This document shows, one piece after another, positions 7,879 to 16,188 of a stretch of DNA of 64,000 bases. The DNA is taken from the NCBI RefSeq assembly GCF_015689175.1, contig NZ_CP065047.1:4774001-4838000 (forward strand), in the 5' to 3' direction. Source of the DNA: Mycobacterium kubicae (GTDB lineage: Bacteria; Actinomycetota; Actinomycetes; Mycobacteriales; Mycobacteriaceae). The stretch's first letter is position 1. Each line of letters begins with the position of its first letter. A model generated the notes under the pieces. It was not told the DNA's origin, searched no databases, and saw nothing but the letters and a program-made list of their open reading frames with translations. The translations under genes and the position numbers were made by a program.

Positions 7879-8903
7879 GGCACGAACTCGACTTTTGACA
7901 TCTTGAGCTGGCCGCCGTCTCGGGTCATCGTCACGATCAGCCGATAATTACGCGGATCCTGTTTGGCGCCAGCAGAATTGGTCACCTCGGAGGTCGACGC
8001 GACGTACACGACCGCGGAATCGCGCGTCAGCGTATCCAGATCTACCGCCGCGAGTTGCACAGTGCCTTGCTCGACGACCTTGGACTCTTCCACCACCTTG
8101 CCGAATTCGTCTGCCGTCTTGAGTAAGTCGTCCCGGAATGAACCGGTGGAGTTGTCGACGATGCGCTGGATGTCGTTTTTGGCGTTCTGAAAGTTCAGGG
8201 ACGTCAGCGTGACAACGCCTTGGCGCGCTGCAGCGGAGAATTCGGCGACCAGTTGGCGCCGCCGAACGGCGTCTTCGTGATGCTTGATCATGTAGACGCT
8301 GCCCGACACCGCGGCGATGATGATCAGCGCGGCAATGCCGGTGAGCACAGTGGACCAGTTGGGGCGTCGGCGCCGGCCGGCAAGCCTGCGCACCTGTGGG
8401 CCGGGCTCCTGCGCTGCTTGCGCGGTGTCGTCCCCGGCGTCGCTGTGGTCCCCGCTGTCTTGGTCACTTTCGGCGTCGGTGTCGAGGTCGGTTTCGGTGG
8501 CCGTCCCGCTCGGCACCTCGGTGATCTCGACATCCGCAGTTTCTGCTGCGCCTTCGGCGCGTTCGAGGTCTGGTGTCGCTATACCCGAGGCGGCGGAGGC
8601 TTCTTGAGTGGTCTGGATTTCTGCTGTGGCCGCGCTCTTTTCGGCCGCTGGGCCTTTTTCCACGCCAAGGTCAGGTTCTGCGGCGAGGTCCTTTTCGGCG
8701 GCTTCGGCACGATCGGCCTTGCGGCGTAGGGCGAGAGCGCGAGCCCGGGCCCGCGCCGCGGCGGCGAGGGCTTCGGCTTCAGCAGCCTCCGCCTCGGCCT
8801 CTTCGGCCAACGCCCGAATGTCTGCTGCCGTGCCGGAGTCGTCGTCCGGGCTCACCGGCAGGGGTTTCGTTTCAGCAGCGTTCGGGCGGACATCGGGACT
8901 CAC
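7875..8903 (-). CDS. Mce-associated membrane protein with long acidic N-terminal region
   Basis: A 342-aa Mam protein that starts at a GTG and leads the operon. Roughly the first 170 residues are low-complexity Ala/Glu/Asp/Arg sequence, including a probable coiled coil (LAEEAEAEAAEAEALAAAA), before one transmembrane helix (TGIAALIIIAAVSGSVYMI) and the conserved Mam domain ending GGQLKMSKVEFVP. The same Ala/Arg-rich coiled-coil design is seen in the proteins at 5690-6382 and 19520-20257. The N-terminal part is much longer than in those paralogues. It is probably the partner of the next gene in supporting an Mce complex. Confidence 0.77.
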   Translation of the reverse strand: MSPDVRPNAAETKPLPVSPDDDSGTAADIRALAEEAEAEAAEAEALAAAARARARALALRRKADRAEAAEKDLAAEPDLGVEKGPAAEKSAATAEIQTTQEASAASGIATPDLERAEGAAETADVEITEVPSGTATETDLDTDAESDQDSGDHSDAGDDTAQAAQEPGPQVRRLAGRRRRPNWSTVLTGIAALIIIAAVSGSVYMIKHHEDAVRRRQLVAEFSAAARQGVVTLTSLNFQNAKNDIQRIVDNSTGSFRDDLLKTADEFGKVVEESKVVEQGTVQLAAVDLDTLTRDSAVVYVASTSEVTNSAGAKQDPRNYRLIVTMTRDGGQLKMSKVEFVP

Positions 8904-9220
8904 AACTCGGCGGCCCAGGAAAGCGGCTGCTCGTGACTCAATGTGAAACTCCTCTGCCCCTTGCCCGTCCTTTTGTTCTTCTGCCGATTTATGCGCCGAC
9001 TCGTGGATGACACCGTGGTCACCGTTGCGCCACCCTACCCGGCAGGAGCGATAACGCCACGATCACGTGCGACGCTCGACTCCCCCCGAATCAACGGCCG
9101 CGGAGAACCACGTTATCACTTATCGCCGTGAAACCGTCGTCGTTGCAGGTCATGGACGCGGTAAAGTCGGGACAAGCTGTGAGAGTGTCGTTCTTCATTC
9201 CAGAGAACGCTGTCGACCGT
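8904..9220. other. Intergenic gap between fadD and the Mam operon
   Basis: About 317 bp between the end of fadD and the GTG start of the first Mam gene, both on the minus strand. I see no convincing gene. One 35-codon minus frame (about 9096-9203) has no good start context. The gap should hold the promoter of the Mam operon. No strong hairpin follows fadD. Confidence 0.5.
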
Positions 9221-10693
9221 TTACCGCAACCGGTCCTTGACCACCTTGCCGGTGGCATTGAGCGGCAGGGCGTCGAGGAACTGCACCGAGCGCGGCACCT
9301 TGAAATTCGCCATCCGATCGCGGCACCAGTGGATGAGTTCTTGTGCCTCCACGGCGCCGTTGCGGACGACGAACGCCTTAGCCACTTGGCCCAACCGCTC
9401 GTCGGGGACACCGATCACCGCCGCTTGCGCCACGGCTGGGTGGCTCAGCAGGAAACCCTCGATCTCGGCCGGGTAGGCGTTGAAGCCCCCGACGATGAAC
9501 ATGTCCTTCTTGCGGCCGACCACACGCAACCGTCCGGCGGTGTCGAGGTTGCCCAGGTCTCCGGTATGCAGCCAGCCATCGGCATCTATCGCCTCAGCGG
9601 TCGCGACCGGGTCGTCGAGGTACCCCTTCATGACGTTGTATCCGCGAACCAAAACTTCACCGTCGTCGGCGATCGCTACCTCGACCCCCTCGCACGGCAA
9701 CCCCGCGGTGGTGGCCACATCCTCGAAGGAGTCACCGGGGCGAGACAGGGTGACGTTGCCGGCCTCGGTGAGCCCGTAACCGGTCATCAGTGTTCGGAAC
9801 GGCAGTTCGCTATGGATGCGCCGCACCAATTCGACGGGAATGTCCGCGGCCCCCGTCACGCCGGCCCGCAACGTCGACAATTTCGACTTGTCGCAAACCG
9901 TCAGTAACGAGTGGTACAGCGTCGGCGGCCCGGGCAGCATCGTGATGCGTTCGCGCGCAATCAGGTCCACCACCGTGTCGACATCGAAGACTCCGACGGG
10001 CACCATCGTCGCGCCGCGCAGGAAGGACGCGACCAGTCCCGCTTTGAGCCCGAAGGTGTGGAAGTAAGGGTTGATCATCAAGTAGCGGTCACCCTCGCGC
10101 AGATCCGCCAGCGTCGCCCACTCTTCGTACATCCGCAGCGTCTGGCGATGGTTCATCATCGCGCCCTTGGGACGGCCGGTGGTGCCGGAGGTGAAGATGA
10201 TGTCCGACGTGTCCGTGCCGCTCACCGCCCGCTCGAAAGGCGAACCGCTGGAAAGAAAGTCCGATTTCAGGTCGATGACGGGTATGCCCGCGGGTGCGGT
10301 GTAATCCTGGCCCAGAAACCCTTGCTGGACCAACACCGCCTTCGCGTTACTGCGACCGATGATGTCGCCGGCTTCTTCGGTCTTGAACCGGGTATTGACC
10401 GGCACCAACACGCCACCGGCGGTGAGCAGCCCGAACGCCGCGATGACCCACTCCGCGCAGTTGGGTCCCCAAATCGCCACCCGGTCACCCACACCGATAC
10501 CGAGCTGGGCGAATGCCCCTGCCGCACAGCGTATCCGGTGAACCAGCTCAGTGAAGCTCAAGCGCAGCGAGCCGTCGACCATCGCTTCCGCGTCGCCGAA
10601 ACGGTCCGCTGCGCTCGAGACCATCTCGGGGATGGTCTGCCAAATCAAACTGGCCGGTTCCTCCTCATCGCGCTTCGCGCTCTGCATCGTCAT
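9221..10693 (-). CDS. Acyl-CoA synthetase (FadD; ANL superfamily)
   Basis: A 490-aa AMP-forming ligase that activates a carboxylic acid as acyl-AMP and then acyl-CoA. Visible motifs are the P-loop-like IIFTSGTTGRPKGAMMNH, YGLTEAGN, GWLHTGDLGN, the hinge GRKKDMFIVGGFNAYPAEIE and the terminal catalytic lysine in NATGKVVKDRL. The length and the short N-terminus resemble FadD3-type ligases that activate steroid CD-ring propionates, but that is only a resemblance. It follows the amidohydrolase gene by 33 bp and shares its promoter. A TTG at 10648, preceded by AGGAGG, is an alternative start. Confidence 0.85.
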   Translation of the reverse strand: MTMQSAKRDEEEPASLIWQTIPEMVSSAADRFGDAEAMVDGSLRLSFTELVHRIRCAAGAFAQLGIGVGDRVAIWGPNCAEWVIAAFGLLTAGGVLVPVNTRFKTEEAGDIIGRSNAKAVLVQQGFLGQDYTAPAGIPVIDLKSDFLSSGSPFERAVSGTDTSDIIFTSGTTGRPKGAMMNHRQTLRMYEEWATLADLREGDRYLMINPYFHTFGLKAGLVASFLRGATMVPVGVFDVDTVVDLIARERITMLPGPPTLYHSLLTVCDKSKLSTLRAGVTGAADIPVELVRRIHSELPFRTLMTGYGLTEAGNVTLSRPGDSFEDVATTAGLPCEGVEVAIADDGEVLVRGYNVMKGYLDDPVATAEAIDADGWLHTGDLGNLDTAGRLRVVGRKKDMFIVGGFNAYPAEIEGFLLSHPAVAQAAVIGVPDERLGQVAKAFVVRNGAVEAQELIHWCRDRMANFKVPRSVQFLDALPLNATGKVVKDRLR

Positions 10694-10715
10694 CGGCCGT
10701 CAAACTGGCCGGTTC
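10645..10715. repeat. 16-bp direct repeat around the fadD start
   Basis: TCAAACTGGCCGGTTC occurs at 10645-10660 and again at 10700-10715, on either side of the annotated fadD start. Read on the minus strand both copies contain AACCGGCCAGTTTGA. This may be a chance local duplication that created the extra N-terminal codons of fadD. Confidence 0.6.
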
Positions 10716-10726
10716 GCTGACCCGCG

Positions 10727-11917
10727 TCACACCGTGACGAGCCGACCGAGGTTGCCGCCCATGATCTTCGCCTGGTCGTCGAGGGGCAGGTGCGACAGTG
10801 CGTTGATGTAGTAGGTCGGTTCCGCGAGCCCCTCCGGGTGCGGCCAGTCCGAGCCGTACAGCACCTGGTCGACCCCGACGAGGTTGATCAGATCGTCGAT
10901 GCCCTCCTCGAAGAACGGGCTGACGTAGATCCGGTTCTTCACCATCTCGACGGGGTCGCTCGGGAAGGCTTCCGGTGCCTTGCGGAACACCTCGGCCAGG
11001 CCGTCCAGCAGCGGGGTCATCCACTTGGATCCGGCCTCGACGATGGCGACTTTCAGCTTGGGGTGGCGGTAGAGGGCGCCGTGGATCACCCACGAGCCGA
11101 CCGCGTCCTGGATCGGTCGCCACTCGTTGAGGATGTTCATCGCGTTGGTCTGGAACGGCAGCATCTCCTGGTCGGCACCGTCCCACTCGGAGGTGTACCG
11201 GGAGTAGCCGCTGTCGCTGGAGTGCATGCCGACCAGCAGGTCGTGCTCGACGACTCGCTCCCAGAACGGGTCGAACTCGGGCAGCGCGAACGACCGCGGG
11301 CCGCGGAATCCGGGGACCGGCGCCGGGCGGATCAGGATGGCGCGGGCGCCACGCTTGACCACCCATTCCAGCTCCTCGATCGCCTTCTCCACGATCGGCA
11401 AGGTGATGACCGGGGTGGTGAAGATGCGGTTCTGGTAATTGAAGCCCCAGACCTCGTCGAGCCACTGGTTCAGCGCATGGATCAGGACGTGGATGGCGAC
11501 CGGGTCGTCGCGCAGCCGCTCCTCGATCAAGCTGGCCAACGTCGGGAACATCAGAGTGCGGTCCAGGCCCAGCTCGTTCATCTTCTCCAGGCGCGGGCCG
11601 GGCTCGAAGAACGCCGGGATCGCGCGCATCGGCTCGCCGAACAGTTCGCGTTTGCTCTTGCCGTCCGGGTTGCCGTATTTGAAGTACTCCTCCCAGGCCC
11701 CCGGCCGGGCGACCACCTCGAACGTGGGGTTGGGGATGTAGTTGCTGATCACGCCGCGCAGCGCGATCTTGGTGCGCCCGTTGATCTGTACGTACTGGAC
11801 GAAGTCCTTGTACTCCTTGGGCAAGAACTTGGTGAGCGCCTCCGGCGGCTCGTAGAGATGGTTGTCCGCGTCAAAGAGCGGAAACGGGACGTCCTCCCGA
11901 TGCGACAGCTGCCCCAT
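10727..11917 (-). CDS. Amidohydrolase-2 family TIM-barrel metal hydrolase
   Basis: A 396-aa protein of the PF04909 group (metal-dependent hydrolases and non-oxidative decarboxylases). The N-terminal metal-site segment is FPLFDADNHLYEPPE, the barrel histidine lies in LVGMHSSDSG, and the C-terminal acidic ligand is in YGSDWPHPEGL. The start at 11917 is set by a GGAGGA site six bases upstream; the longer frame would run through the operator. Members decarboxylate or hydrolyse ring-derived acids. A perfect GAGAATACTATTCTC palindrome lies 22 bp before the start codon. It forms a unit with fadD downstream. Confidence 0.82.
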   Translation of the reverse strand: MGQLSHREDVPFPLFDADNHLYEPPEALTKFLPKEYKDFVQYVQINGRTKIALRGVISNYIPNPTFEVVARPGAWEEYFKYGNPDGKSKRELFGEPMRAIPAFFEPGPRLEKMNELGLDRTLMFPTLASLIEERLRDDPVAIHVLIHALNQWLDEVWGFNYQNRIFTTPVITLPIVEKAIEELEWVVKRGARAILIRPAPVPGFRGPRSFALPEFDPFWERVVEHDLLVGMHSSDSGYSRYTSEWDGADQEMLPFQTNAMNILNEWRPIQDAVGSWVIHGALYRHPKLKVAIVEAGSKWMTPLLDGLAEVFRKAPEAFPSDPVEMVKNRIYVSPFFEEGIDDLINLVGVDQVLYGSDWPHPEGLAEPTYYINALSHLPLDDQAKIMGGNLGRLVTV

Positions 11918-11939
11918 GAAATCCTCCTTCGCAATTTCC

Positions 11940-11954
11940 GAGAATACTATTCTC
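11940..11954. promoter_or_regulatory. Palindromic operator GAGAATACTATTCTC (site 1)
   Basis: Perfect 15-bp palindrome with 7-bp arms around one central base, 22 bp upstream of the amidohydrolase start. It is the best match to the motif shared by eight promoters of this window. Confidence 0.7.
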
Positions 11955-12011
11955 TTGAGGCGACGGGCCGCAACAAGCACCCGAGAAGGTGCGCTCTGCA
12001 CCTGACGTGCC

Positions 12012-12437
12012 TCAGCACTTGACGTTGATTTTGAAAGTCGCGGTCATCGGCTCGTTCGGTTTCTCCGAGTTGGAGCCGTGGGCAGTGCCGGTGATGGTGA
12101 ACGTGTCATTGCTGAACTGAGTCTTGGCATCGGTTCCGTCGCCTTGGGAGAACATGCCGGTGAAGCCGCCCACATTGCGGATGCGCACTGATCTCGTGTT
12201 GGGCGCCTGCGCCTGTTGGTCGACGATGACGGTGGCTCCGGCGAACTTGGTGCCGATGTCGATAGTTCGGACCCACTCCAGTTGAGAGCACTTGACCTGC
12301 GACGTCCTCGACTCGGCCTGGTTGACGATCACCGACGCCGTGCTGGCGATCTGCGCTTGCGACGGCGCGCCACCGCCGCACGCGGCGAGGATCAACGTCA
12401 GCACCGCGGCGGTCGCGGCCATACCTCGGTCCCGCAC
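12012..12437 (-). CDS. LpqH-like (19-kDa antigen family) lipoprotein
   Basis: A 141-aa secreted lipoprotein starting at a GTG. The lipobox LILAAC places the lipidated cysteine at residue 20, followed by the GGGAPSQ linker. The mature part has two further cysteines (VKCSQLEW and the C-terminal NVKC) that could pair, and beta-rich segments FTITGTAHGSNSEKPNEPMT like the mycobacterial 19-kDa antigen family. These are surface-exposed, TLR2-active proteins of unclear biochemical role. It is divergent from the EchA gene, and 94 bp from the end of the amidohydrolase promoter region. It may be independently transcribed. Confidence 0.78.
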   Translation of the reverse strand: MRDRGMAATAAVLTLILAACGGGAPSQAQIASTASVIVNQAESRTSQVKCSQLEWVRTIDIGTKFAGATVIVDQQAQAPNTRSVRIRNVGGFTGMFSQGDGTDAKTQFSNDTFTITGTAHGSNSEKPNEPMTATFKINVKC

Positions 12438-12517
12438 TCGGCCACCTCATAGTCATCCGCGGTTGTCGGGTTCGCGAGAACGCTCAGCAGCCATGGACTC
12501 TGGGTTGGAACTGTATT

Positions 12518-12532
12518 GGTGATGTTATTCTC
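12518..12532. promoter_or_regulatory. Operator half-conserved GGTGATGTTATTCTC (site 2)
   Basis: Match of 12 of 15 bases to GAGAATGTTATTCTC with a perfect right arm, 48 bp upstream of the EchA start. A GAGAAT at 12540-12545 also mirrors the ATTCTC, giving a second, wider inverted pair. Confidence 0.55.
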
Positions 12533-12580
12533 CCGGAAAGAGAATGCCAATATCGGCTGGCCCCGAGGAACTCAGACTCA

Positions 12581-13336
12581 ATGGTCGACTTGGAATTCGA
12601 TGACGGGCTGGCAGTGCTCACCATCGACCGCCCCCAGGCGCGCAACGCGATCGCCCTGGACACGATGGCGCAGCTGGAGCAGGCACTCGACGCGGCAGCC
12701 GGCGCAAGAGCACTCGTCGTCACGGGCGCGGGAGAGCGTGCGTTCGTCTCGGGGGGCGATCTCAAGGAGCTCAGCGCGCTGCGCACCGAACACCAAGCCG
12801 CGGCGATGGCCCAGCGAATGCGCGCCATCTGTGATCGGCTGGCGAGCTTCCCCGCTCCGGTGGTCGCCGCACTCAACGGGCACGCTTTCGGCGGCGGAGC
12901 CGAGGTCGCCGTCGCTGCTGACATCAGGATCGCCGCCGACGACATCAAGATCGCGTTCAATCAGGTGCAGCTCGAGATCATGCCGGCCTGGGGTGGCGCC
13001 GAGCGACTGGCCGCGCTGGTCGGGAAGGGCCGGGCGCTGTTGTTGGCCGGCACGGGCACCGCGCTCGACGCCGCCGAGGCCCAGCGGATGGGCCTGGTCG
13101 ACCTGGTCTTGCCCCGCTCCGTCTTCGGCTCAGCCGAGCTGGGCTGGCGATCGGTGGCCCGCTCGCTGGCCCGGCGCCCGGCAACCGAATTAAAGCGCGT
13201 GATCAGCGGAGTTTCCGCTGAGGAAGCGATAGCATCCTTTGCACGGCTGTGGGTTGCCGACGCCCACTGGGAGGCCGCAGAGCGGGTGATGAACCGCACT
13301 GCCAGTGCGCGCCCGGCAACGGGAGGAGCGCCATGA
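12581..13336 (+). CDS. Enoyl-CoA hydratase/isomerase family protein (EchA)
   Basis: A 251-aa crotonase. It has the oxyanion-hole segments AFVSGGDLKEL and GHAFGGGAEVAVAADIRIA, and the active-site region QVQLEIMPAWGGAERL, with glutamates at both usual positions (GGGAE, QLE). It should hydrate or isomerise an enoyl-CoA in the pathway. The ATG start at 12581 follows operator site 2. Its stop overlaps the start of the exported protein gene (ATGA), so the two are translated together, an unexpected pairing of a cytosolic beta-oxidation enzyme with a secreted protein. Confidence 0.85.
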   Translation: MVDLEFDDGLAVLTIDRPQARNAIALDTMAQLEQALDAAAGARALVVTGAGERAFVSGGDLKELSALRTEHQAAAMAQRMRAICDRLASFPAPVVAALNGHAFGGGAEVAVAADIRIAADDIKIAFNQVQLEIMPAWGGAERLAALVGKGRALLLAGTGTALDAAEAQRMGLVDLVLPRSVFGSAELGWRSVARSLARRPATELKRVISGVSAEEAIASFARLWVADAHWEAAERVMNRTASARPATGGAP

Positions 13337-13755
13337 TGACCGTCAGGAAGACGCTGGGCATTGGCTTAGCGACGTCGCTGGCCGGGGCGGGCTTGCTGAT
13401 CGGTGGCGGGCGGGCGCAGGCCGACCCCGAGTTTCACCAAGTCACCTATACCGTCTCGGTGCAAAACGCGACCTACGCCGACATCTATTACCAGGACCAG
13501 GACCCCACGGTCTTCTCCGACTACAGCCACAACCCGTACTCGTTCACCCCGAATATCAAGACCGATATCGCGCCGGGCAGGCCATGGGTGCAGCAGGTGC
13601 CGCTAGTGAACCCCGATCAGTGGGCGATGGTCACGGTCAGCAGCGGTCGGGAGCCGGGCACCCCCAACTTTCACTGCGACCTGGCGGTGGACGGACGTGT
13701 GGTGGTGTCCAGGGACGGCCCCAAGGGTGTGCTCTGCTCGTTGCGGACCTGGTGA
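13333..13755 (+). CDS. Exported MmpS-like protein, 140 aa
   Basis: Has a signal peptide (ATSLAGAGLLIGGGRAQADP, cleavage probably after AQA near residue 32) and a small beta-sandwich-like domain: VTYTVSVQNATYADIYYQDQ near the start and FHCDLAVDGRVVVS with a last cysteine in VLCSLRTW. This pattern, including two cysteines, resembles the periplasmic domain of MmpS proteins, which assist MmpL exporters. Unlike MmpS it seems to be fully secreted. The end overlaps the converging TetR gene by 85 bp. Confidence 0.65.
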   Translation: MMTVRKTLGIGLATSLAGAGLLIGGGRAQADPEFHQVTYTVSVQNATYADIYYQDQDPTVFSDYSHNPYSFTPNIKTDIAPGRPWVQQVPLVNPDQWAMVTVSSGREPGTPNFHCDLAVDGRVVVSRDGPKGVLCSLRTW

Positions 13756-14363
13756 ACCGGCGGCACGTCCGCGATCGGCGGGGGCTCACCTTCCAGGCGG
13801 CGCAGGTAATCTTCCACCAGCTCAATCGTTTCCGCGTGCCCGCCGGAGACGCCGATGGCCTGCTCGAGCACCAGAAACCGCGACACGCTGCTCATCAGCA
13901 CCGTCCAGACCGCGGCGGGCAAGCCGTCGGTGTCCGCGTTGTAGCGCTGCAGCGCGGTCGTCACCACCTGGCGTTGCTCGTCGCGAAACCGCTCGGCGTA
14001 GAAGGCAATCTCCGCGCGCATCTCTTTACGGTGATTGGCCAGCGCCATGAACTCCATCGAGATCCGGGCGAAGCCGGGGTCGGTGCCGAATCGCCACAGC
14101 GCCCACAACGGTTGCGGGGACTCCAACAACCGGGCCTGCACGCGCAGACCTTCCTCGGCGCGGCGCCGGAAGACGGCAAGGAAAAGCTCTTCCATCGTGC
14201 GGAAGTAGTAGTGCACCAGCTGCGGCTTGAGTCCGGCCTTGCTCGCCAGTCGACGGGACGTCACTGCGGCATAGCCCTCGTCAAGCATCAACCGTTCGGC
14301 CGCGTCGAGCAGCAGGCCCCGGTTCTTCGCGTCCGGCGTCCCGATCCTGCGCGCCGATGTCAT
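13671..14363 (-). CDS. TetR/AcrR family transcriptional regulator, 230 aa
   Basis: N-terminal helix-turn-helix (LLLDAAERLMLDEGYAAVTS, RRLASKAGLKPQLVHYYFRTM), then an all-helical ligand domain. The sensing domain is unlike the other two TetR proteins here. A GCTAAGC-type inverted repeat lies 115-130 bp upstream, between this gene and the divergent P450, and a related palindrome lies at 34030-34047. I infer autoregulation and control of the P450, with an acyl-CoA or steroid-like ligand. The last 28 codons run antisense into the end of the MmpS-like gene. Confidence 0.8.
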   Translation of the reverse strand: MTSARRIGTPDAKNRGLLLDAAERLMLDEGYAAVTSRRLASKAGLKPQLVHYYFRTMEELFLAVFRRRAEEGLRVQARLLESPQPLWALWRFGTDPGFARISMEFMALANHRKEMRAEIAFYAERFRDEQRQVVTTALQRYNADTDGLPAAVWTVLMSSVSRFLVLEQAIGVSGGHAETIELVEDYLRRLEGEPPPIADVPPVHQVRNEQSTPLGPSLDTTTRPSTARSQ

Positions 14364-14477
14364 GCCCAGACTCCGTACTTTCGACCGTCAACGCCCTCAT
14401 GCCGATGGTAGCCAGATCGCCGCGGTAACCCGCCTCGCCGACCTGAGCGCCTTCTTGACCCTGACATTACCGCCATG

Positions 14478-14493
14478 CTAAGCAAGTGCTCAG
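14478..14493. promoter_or_regulatory. TetR-type operator CTAAGCAAGTGCTCAG
   Basis: Inverted repeat CTAAGCA-AG-TGCTCAG with one mismatch between arms, followed directly by a further GCTTAG. It lies between divergent TetR and P450 genes and resembles the perfect GCTAAGC/GCTTAGC pair at 34030-34047. Confidence 0.5.
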
Positions 14494-14601
14494 CTTAGTA
14501 AGAACTCGGATGGCTCGCGGCGTCAACTCGCAACGGCAAGGCATGAATTCGGGCACTATCCGAACAATTCCGGGTTAGGTCTGGCATCGGGAGGTACGCA
14601 C

Positions 14602-15885
14602 ATGACCACCGCATACGATTCGATCGACTTCTTCACCGATCCGTCTCTGGTGCCGGATCCGCATCCCTACTTCGACTATCTGCGTAGCCAGAGCCCGGTA
14701 TTGCGGCTGCCGCATTACGGGGTGGTCGCGGTCACCGGTTACGACGAGGCCACCGCCGTCTACAAAGACACCGACTCCTTCTCGAACTGCGTCGCGCTGG
14801 GTGGCCCCTTCCCCCCGTTGCCGTTTCAGCCCGACGGCGACGACATCAACGCTCAAATCGACGAGCATCGCGAGAAGTTCCCGATGTACGAGCACATGGT
14901 CACCATGGACCCGCCGGACCACAGCCGTGCCCGCTCGATACTGAGCCGGCTGCTGACACCGAGTCGCCTCAAGCAGAACGAGGAGTTCATGTGGCGCCTC
15001 GCTGATCGCCAACTCGACGAGTTCCTCGACAACGGGCAGTGCGAGTTCATCAGTGAATACGCCAAACCCTTTGCCACGCTGGTGATCGCCGACCTGCTCG
15101 GCGTCCCGGAAGCCGACCGCAATGACTTCCGCGTCGTCCTGGGTGCCGATCGCCCGGGCCGCGTCGGAGCGCTCGATCATCAGTCGGTGGGGGTCAATCC
15201 GCTGGAGTGGCTGGACGAAAAGTTCTGCGCCTACATCGAGGACCGGCGCAGCAACCCGCGCGAGGACGTCCTGACTTCGCTGGCGACGGCCAAGTACCCG
15301 GACGGCTCCACACCAGAGGTCATCGAGGTCGTCCGGTCGGCCACCTTCTTGTTCGCCGCCGGGCAGGAAACCACCGCCAAGCTCCTCACCGCCGCGATGC
15401 GAGTGCTGGGTGACCGACCGGATCTGCAGCAACGGTTGCGGGACAACCGCAACCTCATCCCCAACTTCATCGAGGAGTCACTGCGGATGGACAGCCCGGT
15501 CAAGAGCGACTCCCGCCTGGCCCGCAAGTCGGCCACGCTCGGTGGTGTCGACATCCCCGCCGGCACCGTGGTGATGGTGCTGCCCGGTGCGGCCAACCGC
15601 GATCCACGCCGGTTCGACGATCCGCACGAATTTCGTATCGATCGGCCGAATGTGCGTGAGCACATGGCTTTTGCCCGCGGTGTGCATTCCTGTCCGGGGG
15701 GACCGCTGGCGCGGGTGGAGGGGCGGGTCTCCTTGGAACGCATCCTGGATCGGATGGGCGACATCACCATCAACGAAAGCAAACACGGACCGGCGCACGA
15801 CCGCCGGTACATCTACGAGCCGACGTATATCCTGCGCGGTCTCACCGAATTGCACATCACCTTCACGCCGCAAGCAGCGCCCTAG
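14602..15885 (+). CDS. Cytochrome P450, 427 aa
   Basis: A soluble bacterial-type P450 monooxygenase. The I-helix oxygen-activation motif is AGQETT, the K-helix ExxR lies in FIEESLRMDSP, and the heme thiolate is Cys364 in FARGVHSCPGGPLARVE. ATG at 14602 has a GGGAGG site. Many features, the Cys364 position and the ending HGPAHDRRYIYEPTYILRGL are shared with the P450 at 58899-60173, so these two are same-family paralogues. No ferredoxin gene adjoins it, so it must borrow one of the four others. The substrate is probably a lipid or terpenoid. Confidence 0.88.
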   Translation: MTTAYDSIDFFTDPSLVPDPHPYFDYLRSQSPVLRLPHYGVVAVTGYDEATAVYKDTDSFSNCVALGGPFPPLPFQPDGDDINAQIDEHREKFPMYEHMVTMDPPDHSRARSILSRLLTPSRLKQNEEFMWRLADRQLDEFLDNGQCEFISEYAKPFATLVIADLLGVPEADRNDFRVVLGADRPGRVGALDHQSVGVNPLEWLDEKFCAYIEDRRSNPREDVLTSLATAKYPDGSTPEVIEVVRSATFLFAAGQETTAKLLTAAMRVLGDRPDLQQRLRDNRNLIPNFIEESLRMDSPVKSDSRLARKSATLGGVDIPAGTVVMVLPGAANRDPRRFDDPHEFRIDRPNVREHMAFARGVHSCPGGPLARVEGRVSLERILDRMGDITINESKHGPAHDRRYIYEPTYILRGLTELHITFTPQAAP

Positions 15886-15888
15886 GCC

Positions 15889-16185
15889 CTAAGCCAGAGC
15901 CATTCCGGCGAAGTAGCTGCCGAGCATCCCTGCGGCCATCAGTAGCACCCACGCGTCGGTGAGCCGGGTCAACAGCGCGGGTGCCTGTCTCACCTCCATG
16001 AACTCGCGAAAGATGATGCGCACCTTGACAAGTGCGATCACAATCACGCCGGACGTGACCACCGCGCTGGGCCGCAGCGGTTCGGCTCGATCTGCGACGG
16101 AGCGATCAATCCACAGGTAAGTCAGGGTGAGTGCGGACAGCACCGACCAGACGAGCAACAACCTGCCGTTGAACTTGCTCTTCAC
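15889..16185 (-). CDS. Prokaryotic cytochrome c oxidase subunit IV-like membrane protein
   Basis: A 98-aa protein with three predicted transmembrane helices (LLLVWSVLSALTLTYLWI; VVTSGVIVIALVKVRIIF; WVLLMAAGMLGSYFAGMALA). The segment ALVKVRIIFREFMEVRQAP matches the conserved loop of the prokaryotic COX IV / NorF family. It follows the COX III-like gene by 3 bp. In oxidases and nitric oxide reductases such small subunits aid assembly, but no subunit I is encoded here. It is the last gene of a four-gene membrane operon. Confidence 0.75.
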   Translation of the reverse strand: MKSKFNGRLLLVWSVLSALTLTYLWIDRSVADRAEPLRPSAVVTSGVIVIALVKVRIIFREFMEVRQAPALLTRLTDAWVLLMAAGMLGSYFAGMALA

Positions 16186-16188
16186 CGA

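Noticed and set aside
9221..10693. Firm identity as FadD3
   Set aside because: Motifs are those of all FadD ligases; the neighbouring genes are not the KstR2 set, so the name is not assigned.
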